Shown here: piece by piece, positions 1 to 5,354 of the stretch | Layout: each line of letters starts with the position of its first letter | Position numbering within the stretch: the first letter of the stretch is position 1 | Assembly (NCBI RefSeq): GCF_938030815.1 | Contig: NZ_CALHII010000143.1 | Span: 1 to 6,316, forward strand | DNA length: 6,316 bases | Direction of reading: 5' to 3' | Source of the DNA: an uncultured Campylobacter sp. | Lineage (GTDB): Bacteria; Campylobacterota; Campylobacteria; Campylobacterales; Campylobacteraceae | The notes under the pieces: generated by a model | Told to the model about the DNA's origin: nothing | The model's database searches: none | What the model saw: the letters and a program-made list of their open reading frames with translations, nothing else | Translations under genes and position numbers: made by a program

Positions 1-32
1 CGGGGCCCGAGGCAACTGGGACCAGATCCGCC
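1..32. other. Probable chimeric contig end: high-GC rpoC-like fragment
   Basis: Twenty-four of these 32 bases are G or C, against well under half in the adjoining gene. Read from base 2 in a frame different from virB4, they give GARGNWDQIR, continuing to Q with bases 32-34. This matches the conserved SGARGN..QIRQ segment of bacterial RNA polymerase beta' (RpoC), and nine of the ten codons end in G or C. In the virB4 frame the same bases give residues that do not fit the family. The join to genuine virB4 lies at about 31-35. The most likely cause is a read or assembly chimera with a high-GC bacterium. Confidence 0.65.
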
Positions 33-374
33 AAGTCTAAGTATGCGGCGGGAATAGTAGAGCAAAGCGAGACCGTATTATTGCTCTCAAATCCTAAAGC
101 TTCTTTTGATGATTATGAAAAACTAAGCGTTACGGAAGAGGAATTTGCGTTTGTAAAGACTACCAGCCCTACTCTATATAGATTTATCATTAAAAAAGGG
201 GTTGGCGAACGAGCTATCGCATCGATCGATCTAAGCTCCATAGGTAAAACTTATCTTAAAATTTTATCGACGGGTAGCGCCTATGTAGAAAAGATCGAAG
301 AGATTAACGATGATCCGAATTTGGATTACAAAGGTAGGTTTGAGGCCATCAAAGCTATCTATGAAAAATCATAA
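3..374 (+). CDS. virB4: VirB4 family T4SS ATPase, C-terminal end only (5' truncated by window edge)
   Basis: This is the last ~113 residues of a VirB4/TrbE/CagE-type ATPase, which energises substrate transfer and pilus assembly at the inner membrane. The open frame enters from the left edge; its Walker A and B motifs would lie upstream and are not visible. Recognisable from residue AKSKYA onward: an EQSETVLLLSNPKA segment matching the family's EQ..T.I.LPNPKA, then a Y..L..TE.EF..VK stretch and a C-terminal FIIKKG...AIASIDLS....YLKILS block, which is typical of VirB4 tails. It ends with TAA at 372-374 and is followed by virB5 after 60 bp, the usual VirB order. In several Campylobacter plasmids VirB3 is fused to VirB4; this cannot be judged here. 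Codons before about position 33 (reading GPEATGTRS) lack the expected TQ...D segment and are probably foreign sequence at a chimeric end, so the trustworthy part is ~33-374. The TTG at 81 is internal, not a start. Confidence 0.88.
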   Translation, partial: GPEATGTRSAKSKYAAGIVEQSETVLLLSNPKASFDDYEKLSVTEEEFAFVKTTSPTLYRFIIKKGVGERAIASIDLSSIGKTYLKILSTGSAYVEKIEEINDDPNLDYKGRFEAIKAIYEKS

Positions 375-388
375 GCACGCTGTGAGGG

Positions 389-398
389 CGGCATGCCG
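389..398. repeat. Perfect 10-bp palindrome in the virB4-virB5 gap
   Basis: The only intergenic stretch longer than 25 bp (375-434) holds CGGCATGCCG, a perfect self-complementary 10-mer that is GC-rich compared with the AT-rich bases leading to virB5. As RNA it could make only a 3-bp stem with a 4-base loop, too weak for a terminator, and no U-run follows. It could be an operator half-site or chance. The rest of the gap holds only the virB5 ribosome binding site; I see no convincing -35/-10 pair. Confidence 0.3.
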
Positions 399-422
399 TT
401 CTTTAGGAAATAACTAAAATTT

Positions 423-428
423 AAGGAG
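423..428 (+). promoter_or_regulatory. Shine-Dalgarno site of virB5
   Basis: AAGGAG lies six bases before the ATG at 435. It is the strongest ribosome binding site in the window and fixes the virB5 start at 435 rather than the in-frame ATG at 456, which would remove the charged start of the signal peptide. Confidence 0.75.
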
Positions 429-434
429 TAAGAA

Positions 435-1169
435 ATGAGAGTTTCAATCGGTAAAATGGTGTCGGGCTTTATTGCCTCGGCAGCGCTATGCGCTAATATG
501 TTCGCAACGGGAATTCCTGTAGTAGATGGGGCTGCAAATGCACAAATAACCAACCAGACTATACAACAGGCAATGGAATTTGCTAAGGAAGCGAAGCGCT
601 GGGTAGATACTACGTCGCACTACAAATCAGAGCTCAAGGCTTATGCGGACGATATAGCCACTAAAACCGGCGCAAGAGATGCCATAAATTTCATCAATGA
701 GGTTCAGGATATATATAAAAACGCAAAGGATCTCGGTACCTCGATAGATAGTATCGGCGAGGATTTTTCTAATGTTTCAAAGCTCGATAAACAAGCGGAT
801 AAGCTCTTTAAAAAATACTTTAAGACCGATCCCTGCGGAGATATTCAAGATGCCGTTGAAAAGAATTTGTGTGTAAGTCAGTCTAGGCAGGTATTTAAAG
901 ATACTATCGCTATAGAAAGCAGCAGTGCTAGAATTTCTACTTACTCGGATCAGCTAAATAGAATTGCCAAGCAGATGAAAAGCACCGCAAATAGTAGCGA
1001 TATCAAATCATCCGCGGATTACGCTAACTCTATAGCTTTGATTACGGCTCAAATTCAGGCAGAGAAGACTCAAATAGAGCTGGCTTTGGCAAATATGAAT
1101 AGGCAAAAAGAGATAATATCCGAAAAAAGATTTGAAGCTAATAAGAAATTTTTTACTGGAACTAAATAA
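435..1169 (+). CDS. virB5: VirB5 family T4SS minor pilus protein
   Basis: A 244-residue exported protein of the VirB5 family, which sits at the pilus tip and is thought to act in adhesion to the recipient cell. Residues 1-24 form a signal peptide (Arg2, Lys7, a hydrophobic stretch around 8-22, likely cleavage after the Ala24 of NMFA). The mature protein begins with TGIPVVDGAANAQ, close to the family's conserved GIPVVD...AQ start, then helical sequence with W56, Y63 and a KTGARD segment (77-82) like the LTG-R motif of VirB5. The C-terminal half (about 160-240) is charged, Gln-rich and probably a long helical hairpin. Cys134 and Cys146 are the only cysteines of the mature chain and could form a disulfide in the periplasm. 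Length fits the family (about 220-250). It lies between virB4 and virB6, as expected. VirB5 proteins diverge fast, so the call rests on the N-terminal motif, topology and position together. Confidence 0.9.
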   Translation: MRVSIGKMVSGFIASAALCANMFATGIPVVDGAANAQITNQTIQQAMEFAKEAKRWVDTTSHYKSELKAYADDIATKTGARDAINFINEVQDIYKNAKDLGTSIDSIGEDFSNVSKLDKQADKLFKKYFKTDPCGDIQDAVEKNLCVSQSRQVFKDTIAIESSSARISTYSDQLNRIAKQMKSTANSSDIKSSADYANSIALITAQIQAEKTQIELALANMNRQKEIISEKRFEANKKFFTGTK

Positions 1170-1189
1170 AGAGAAGAGTAGTTATCGAT

Positions 1190-2251
1190 ATGGGCGCTGA
1201 TTTAGGTAATTTTATAATAAAATTATCGAAAAATGTAACAGATTTTTTTGATAAACAGTATTCGGTGCACTATGATACTTTTATTGGCATTGTTAACGAT
1301 TCGGGAAATTTTCTAGCTCTTTATTTGGGCATATTTCTTATTTATGAAACCATAAAGATGCTTTACGGAAAAGGGGATCAAAATTTCTCGGGATTTTTAT
1401 TTACCGCTTTTATAAAAATTATATTTATTTTGCTCGCTTTGAATGCAGAAGATTGGGTGAAATTAGTTTTTAATGATTTTAAAATGGTTCGCGATGCCCT
1501 ATCGAATTCAGATATCAACGTATTTGAGAACTTAAATATGTTTGTTGTTCCGTCCGGGTTTTTATGTTCCAGTTTTATTGACTCTTTATCGGTCAAAACG
1601 CCAATAGATAATTTCAAGTATATTTTCTGTTCGATTCTTGTTCTTATCGGCATAGGAACCGGTATTTTCCCAGTTTTGAAAGCAATGGTTACAAATCTTA
1701 TGTCCTTCATTTTACTAATGCTTTTAATGCCCATAGCTTTCTTTTTCTTGATATTTAGTATGACTAAGCAGACTTTCTCGCAGTGGTTTAATATGGTTCT
1801 ATCAAATTTAATCACCCTCTTATGCTTAACGACATTCGTTGGAATGATCGTTTTACCGTATGTCGGACGAGAGCTTCAATCGTTTTCGGTCTTGTACAAC
1901 TATTCCGGTGGGTATATACAAGCCCTAGCCGGTGGAAAAGTTCCAGACAGCGTTTTCCTAGCCGCTTTCAAAGTTGTTATATGCGGAATTATGATCAATG
2001 TTTTTACGTCTTTTGCTACCGCTATCGCAGAAAAATTCACGGCGGTTTCAATGGAAGGCATAGCTAATTCTACTTTTGGCCGCGCCATGGGACTTGCCGG
2101 TAGAACTGCCGATATTGCAAGAGGAGGTAGCTTGTTGGCGGCTAGAGGAACTCTCGGGGCAGCAAGAGGTGCTATCGGTGTGGGTTCCGCAGGTATCAAA
2201 GGTGCTAAAGCTGCTAAAAAAGGTATCGGCAAACTAATAGGCAGAAAATGA
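1190..2251 (+). CDS. virB6: VirB6/TrbL family polytopic inner-membrane T4SS channel component
   Basis: A 353-residue integral membrane protein of the VirB6/TrbL family, part of the inner-membrane translocation channel. Likely membrane spans are at about residues 40-58, 67-84, 143-162, 168-190, 203-224 and 255-280, with a large loop at 85-142 that would correspond to the periplasmic substrate-contacting loop. QWFNMVLSNLI (198-208) resembles the conserved Trp-containing region of the family. After the last span comes a Gly/Ala/Lys/Arg-rich tail (about 297-353, ARGTLGAARGAIGVG, GAKAAKKGIGKLIGRK), common in VirB6 homologues. The gene follows virB5 by 20 bp; its ATG has only a weak purine-rich site (GAAGAG near 1173-1178) at a long distance, so it may depend on translational coupling. 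The membrane-coding part is markedly AT-rich (some 60-base stretches are only 17-23% GC), partly because Phe, Ile and Leu codons dominate; the tail returns to the operon's composition. Confidence 0.93.
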   Translation: MGADLGNFIIKLSKNVTDFFDKQYSVHYDTFIGIVNDSGNFLALYLGIFLIYETIKMLYGKGDQNFSGFLFTAFIKIIFILLALNAEDWVKLVFNDFKMVRDALSNSDINVFENLNMFVVPSGFLCSSFIDSLSVKTPIDNFKYIFCSILVLIGIGTGIFPVLKAMVTNLMSFILLMLLMPIAFFFLIFSMTKQTFSQWFNMVLSNLITLLCLTTFVGMIVLPYVGRELQSFSVLYNYSGGYIQALAGGKVPDSVFLAAFKVVICGIMINVFTSFATAIAEKFTAVSMEGIANSTFGRAMGLAGRTADIARGGSLLAARGTLGAARGAIGVGSAGIKGAKAAKKGIGKLIGRK

Positions 2252-2274
2252 AAAAGCGATCAGAAGGATAAACC

Positions 2275-2505
2275 ATGCTCAAAACTCTTAAATTTTACGC
2301 GGTCTTGATACTAGCCGGCTTGCTTCTTTGCGGTTGCGTCAACCGCAAGAATGCGAATTTGAAAGGCAACGAAGCTTTTTTCAGCTCTCAGGATAGAGCT
2401 AATAGGGCCGAGGTAAAAAACAATAAGAAATGGAACGAGTTGTTCGACAGCGACGAATGGCAACCCATCAATAACAGCTCAGACGTAAACAAATTGGTAA
2501 TTTGA
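2275..2505 (+). CDS. virB7: VirB7-like T4SS outer-membrane lipoprotein
   Basis: A 76-residue lipoprotein precursor in the virB7 position, between virB6 and virB8. Residues 1-20 are a type II signal sequence (two lysines, then a Leu/Val/Ile core) ending in the lipobox LCGC, so Cys21 would be lipidated, leaving about 56 mature residues. The mature part is polar and charged, with a short EWQPIN segment at 61-66, similar to the W.P[VI]N motif near the end of many VirB7-type lipoproteins; I infer that it contacts VirB9 in the core complex. There is no further cysteine, so the VirB7-VirB9 disulfide known from Agrobacterium cannot form. A good ribosome site (AGAAGGA, 2262-2268) precedes the ATG. Primary sequence similarity is weak in this family; assignment rests on lipobox, size, position and the Trp motif. 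Confidence 0.82.
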   Translation: MLKTLKFYAVLILAGLLLCGCVNRKNANLKGNEAFFSSQDRANRAEVKNNKKWNELFDSDEWQPINNSSDVNKLVI

Positions 2506-2507
2506 AA

Positions 2508-2513
2508 AAAGGT
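2508..2513 (+). promoter_or_regulatory. Shine-Dalgarno site deciding the GTG start of virB8
   Basis: AAAGGT sits about eight bases before the GTG at 2522, in the 16-bp gap after the virB7 stop codon. This spacing, and the lack of any ATG before the membrane anchor in this frame, support GTG as the initiation codon. Confidence 0.6.
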
Positions 2514-2521
2514 AAATATTT

Positions 2522-3208
2522 GTGAAAAATCCTAAGATTGAAAACAATGACGAAGCCTCGGCAATAAGCTATGAAGCATCCATAAGATACCTAGTAGAAA
2601 AGTCTAACAGGCGCGCCTGGACGGTAGCTTTTATATTTGCGGCTATAGCCATTATCGCAGTAGTCGCGGTTATAATGTTAACTCCCCTAAAGACCGTAGA
2701 GCCTTATGTGATTAGGGTAGATAACGCAGGAATGGTAGACATCATTACGACTGTAAAAACAGAAGACCTCACTCAAAACGAAGCGCTGGATAAATATTTC
2801 ATCTCCCAATACGTAAAAGCTAGAGAGGGGTATTACTACAATATCCTGAACCAGGATTATTTGCTAGTGCAGATGCTATCTACGCCGGAGATTGCGGAGC
2901 TTTATCGTAAAATTTACGAGGGCAAGAGTGCGCGTCAAGAAGCTTTAAAGAACGATAATGAGGTTTCTATCGATATCAAAAGCGTAGTTTTGGGCGAGAG
3001 CGCCGGCGCCAAGACGGCTACCATCCGTTTTGATGCGACGACGAGAAAAACTGGAGCTCAGCCTCAAATTTTAGGTACTGCGGCCAAAATAGTCACGTTA
3101 AGCTATGACTACTACCCAGATAACCCGCAAAGCGAAGAGGAGCGGCTTAAAAATCCATTGGGCTTTAAAGTCACGGCCTACCGAATAGACGATGAAATAA
3201 TTAGATAA
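2522..3208 (+). CDS. virB8: VirB8 family T4SS inner-membrane assembly protein
   Basis: A 228-residue bitopic protein of the VirB8 family, an inner-membrane factor that nucleates the apparatus and contacts VirB10 and VirB9. Residues 1-31 are cytoplasmic, with the SYEASIRYLVEKSNRRAW lead-in usual for the family, followed by one membrane helix at about 33-53 and a periplasmic NTF2-like domain (about 58-228). Family hallmarks are TPLKTVEPYVIRVDNAG (54-70), an EALDKYFISQYVKAREGY helix (87-104), and the terminal NPLGFKVTAYRIDDE (211-225). Length agrees with the family (about 220-240). Translation starts at GTG, 16 bp after virB7, and the TAA stop overlaps the ribosome site of virB9. No truncation or frameshift is seen. 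The call is secure. Confidence 0.95.
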   Translation: MKNPKIENNDEASAISYEASIRYLVEKSNRRAWTVAFIFAAIAIIAVVAVIMLTPLKTVEPYVIRVDNAGMVDIITTVKTEDLTQNEALDKYFISQYVKAREGYYYNILNQDYLLVQMLSTPEIAELYRKIYEGKSARQEALKNDNEVSIDIKSVVLGESAGAKTATIRFDATTRKTGAQPQILGTAAKIVTLSYDYYPDNPQSEEERLKNPLGFKVTAYRIDDEIIR

Positions 3209-3212
3209 GGAA
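3207..3212 (+). promoter_or_regulatory. Shine-Dalgarno site of virB9 overlapping the virB8 stop
   Basis: AAGGAA begins within the TAA stop of virB8 (3206-3208) and ends four bases before the ATG at 3217. Terminating ribosomes would sit directly on it, so translation of the two genes is probably coupled. Confidence 0.65.
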
Positions 3213-3216
3213 GCAT

Positions 3217-4146
3217 ATGAAAATTTTACCCGCGTTAGTTTTATCGGCATTGGCGCTTAGCTTAGGTGCCCTAGAAATACCCAAATCGTCGAAATTCGAC
3301 AAGAGAATAACCTACGCAAGTTATAACGCTGATGACGTATTTTTGATTAAGGTTCGTAGCGGCTATGTTTCGATGCTAAAATTTAGCGAGGATGAGCGCA
3401 TAGTAAATATCGCAAGCGGCTTTTCAAACGGCTGGGATCTGGCCGAGAAAGATAACTTTCTTTTTATAAAGGCGAAACCTTATGCCGTAGACGCAAAAGA
3501 GCAGCAAACGATGTTTGACGAAAGCGGCGAGGCGGTTGAATTCGAAGGAGCTTCCGTCATTCAACCAAATCCCGAAGACTGGAAGACGAATTTAATCGTA
3601 ACGACTACAAAGCGCGTTTATGTATTCGATCTGCAGCTGGAGGAAGAAAACTCCAAAACTAACGTGAACTATAAGGTTGATTTTGTCTATCCTAGCGAGA
3701 TAAAAAGAGAGAAAGAGGCGAAGAAGATAGCTCAAATTTTAGCAGATCAGCAAGCGATCGAAAAGGCCGCGCTAAACGACGAAATTCAAAAGGTAAACGT
3801 GCCTAGAAATTGGAATTTCGTAATGCACGTAAACAAAGGAAGCGATACTATAGCGCCCGATTTCGCATATGACGACGGTATTTTTACCTATTTGGGCTTT
3901 AATTCCACCAAGACTATTCCTAGCGTATTTCTATTCGACGAGGCGAATAAAGAAAGCATACTAAATACCCATCAAAACAAAAATGGCAGATATGATGTTT
4001 TGGTGATCCACAAAACCGCCGAAAAGATACTGCTTCGAAGCGGAAATAAGCTTGTAGGTGTCGTAAATCAAGGATATGGCAAAAATCCGCTCGATAGAAC
4101 TTACGATACTACCAAACAAAGCGTAAAGAGGGAGATTTTAGAATGA
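3217..4146 (+). CDS. virB9: VirB9/CagX family T4SS outer-membrane core protein
   Basis: A 309-residue periplasmic/outer-membrane protein of the VirB9/CagX family, which with VirB7 and VirB10 builds the ring-shaped core complex. Residues 1-18 are a signal peptide (likely cleavage after the Ala of SLGA). The N-terminal domain runs from about 25 to 160, with ITYASYNADDVFLIKVRSGY (31-50) and, at about 124-140, TNLIVTTTKRVYVFDLQ, matching the family's TNL.V.T..R.Y.F.L block. A charged helical linker follows (160-192), then the C-terminal VirB7-binding domain with NWNF (198-201), DDGIFTYLGF (219-228), P.VFLFDE, and NGRYDVLVIHKTAEKILLRSG (257-276). Between FLFIKAKPYAV (81-91) and TNLIV lies an extra stretch of about 25-30 residues compared with compact VirB9 proteins. 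It overlaps virB10 by four bases (ATGA), a sign of translational coupling. Confidence 0.95.
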   Translation: MKILPALVLSALALSLGALEIPKSSKFDKRITYASYNADDVFLIKVRSGYVSMLKFSEDERIVNIASGFSNGWDLAEKDNFLFIKAKPYAVDAKEQQTMFDESGEAVEFEGASVIQPNPEDWKTNLIVTTTKRVYVFDLQLEEENSKTNVNYKVDFVYPSEIKREKEAKKIAQILADQQAIEKAALNDEIQKVNVPRNWNFVMHVNKGSDTIAPDFAYDDGIFTYLGFNSTKTIPSVFLFDEANKESILNTHQNKNGRYDVLVIHKTAEKILLRSGNKLVGVVNQGYGKNPLDRTYDTTKQSVKREILE

Positions 4147-5354
4147 GCGAAGAGCACAACACTCAAAACGAAGATCTACAGCGCGAGACGGTAGAGCTCA
4201 AAGACGAGCAGTTTAAAACTAGGCGTATGCAAATTTACGCCGTAATATTTATGACGGTCGTAATAGCTATATTTTTAGGTTTTAGAGCGCTAAGCGGCTT
4301 TATAAACGGCTTTTCAAGCGATGAAACCGAGAAAAAAACCATCGCTACTAACGTGCAAAAGGGCGATCTACAATATAGCAATAATAAGCAAGACATAAAA
4401 GAATTACCTAAACTTCCCGAATCAAGCGATACCACTAGCGTGCGCGACTTTATCAATGAAAACACCGGGGCAAACGAAAATTCAAGCCCCTTCGCTCCGG
4501 CTGCCGCTAGAAGCCAAATTAAGCCTAAAGTTTATAAAAATTCCGGCACTATTTTAGTGCCTACAAGTTCCGAGCCCTCTTTCGAGGCCAATCAAAGCGA
4601 GTCTGAGCCCGATCCGTTAAGCAGTGGCGAGTACACGCTCGACGCTAAAGGAAAACTTGTCAAAAAGACGGAATTTGATATAACGGAGGAGGGCTATTCG
4701 GAAGGTACTTTTGAGGCGAAGGCCGCTAAGAAAAGTAAATTCGATCCGAACCTGCTTCTGCTTAAAGGTACCTATATAGGCTGCTCGCTGGATACACGTT
4801 TAGTATCGAGTATCCAAGGCGGCGTAGCTTGCACCGTTAGCGAAGACGTTTACTCTGCCAATGGAGTTACCCTTTTGATCGAAAAAGGCTCGCATATTAC
4901 CGGATATTTCAATAGCGGCCAAATGAATGACGGACTAAATAGAATTTTCGTAGTTTGGCAAGAGATCCGTACGCCAAACGGAGTTATTATCCCGGTTTAT
5001 AGCGGCGCCAGCGACTCTTTAGGCGGTAGCGGTATAGAGGGATACGTCGATCACCATTGGCTTGAAAGATTTGGCGCGGCCATACTGCTTAGCGTAATAG
5101 ACGATGCCGTAAATGTAGGCCTAAATGGCGGTAGCGGCACCAGAAGCAACGAAAACAGAGATTATACGGAAAATACTCGCGAAGCGACTCAACAAATGGC
5201 CAATACCGCGCTTGAGAAATTTATCAATATCGAACCTACATTATACAAAAACCAGGGCGATTTGGTAGGCGTTTATGTCAATCGAGATATCGATTTCAGC
5301 AAGGTATATCAACTCAGGGTAAGAAAAAATGGGCGAAAAAGAGCAATACGCTAA
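4143..5354 (+). CDS. virB10: VirB10/TrbI family T4SS envelope-spanning scaffold protein
   Basis: A 403-residue VirB10/TrbI protein that links the inner-membrane ATPases to the outer-membrane core and senses their ATP use. Order of parts: a charged cytoplasmic N terminus (1-28), one membrane helix (about 31-50), a flexible periplasmic region (about 55-200, only modestly Pro-rich), and the conserved beta-barrel domain (about 205-400). Hallmarks in that domain are LLLKGTYIGCSLDTRLVSSIQGG (205-227), CTVSEDVYSANG, LLIEKGSHITGYF, IFVVWQEIRTPNGV, and the GYVDHHWLERFGAAILLSVI segment (300-319) that leads into the antenna helices lining the outer-membrane pore. Cys214 and Cys230 are placed as in other VirB10 proteins. 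The chain closes with a basic tail (RVRKNGRKRAIR). The start overlaps the virB9 stop; a GA-rich ribosome site (AGAGGGAG, about 4127-4134) lies upstream. Length and motifs are complete. Confidence 0.96.
   Translation: MSEEHNTQNEDLQRETVELKDEQFKTRRMQIYAVIFMTVVIAIFLGFRALSGFINGFSSDETEKKTIATNVQKGDLQYSNNKQDIKELPKLPESSDTTSVRDFINENTGANENSSPFAPAAARSQIKPKVYKNSGTILVPTSSEPSFEANQSESEPDPLSSGEYTLDAKGKLVKKTEFDITEEGYSEGTFEAKAAKKSKFDPNLLLLKGTYIGCSLDTRLVSSIQGGVACTVSEDVYSANGVTLLIEKGSHITGYFNSGQMNDGLNRIFVVWQEIRTPNGVIIPVYSGASDSLGGSGIEGYVDHHWLERFGAAILLSVIDDAVNVGLNGGSGTRSNENRDYTENTREATQQMANTALEKFINIEPTLYKNQGDLVGVYVNRDIDFSKVYQLRVRKNGRKRAIR

Noticed and set aside
81..83. TTG as the start of a separate small gene
   Set aside because: The frame is open upstream and encodes continuous VirB4 sequence (SKYAAGIVEQSETVLL), so the codon is internal.
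389..398. Palindrome as a rho-independent terminator after virB4
   Set aside because: The stem would be only 3 bp with a 4-base loop and is not followed by a T-run.
361..417. Short 18-codon frame (MKNHKHAVRAACRSLGNN) overlapping the end of virB4
   Set aside because: There is no ribosome binding site, it is very short and it resembles nothing known; chance is sufficient.
415..420. TAAAAT as a possible -10 box before virB5
   Set aside because: AT-rich hexamers of this sort are common here, no -35 partner or further upstream signal is seen, and a start from it would fall on or beyond the ribosome binding site of virB5.
1378..1815. Long open frame on the - strand inside virB6
   Set aside because: It lies fully antisense to a well-supported membrane protein, has no convincing ribosome site, and its sequence is the low-complexity reverse reading of hydrophobic codons. 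The same applies to the - strand frames at 359-553, 1900-2232, 4235-4465 and 5241-5684 and to the + strand frame at 1822-2067.
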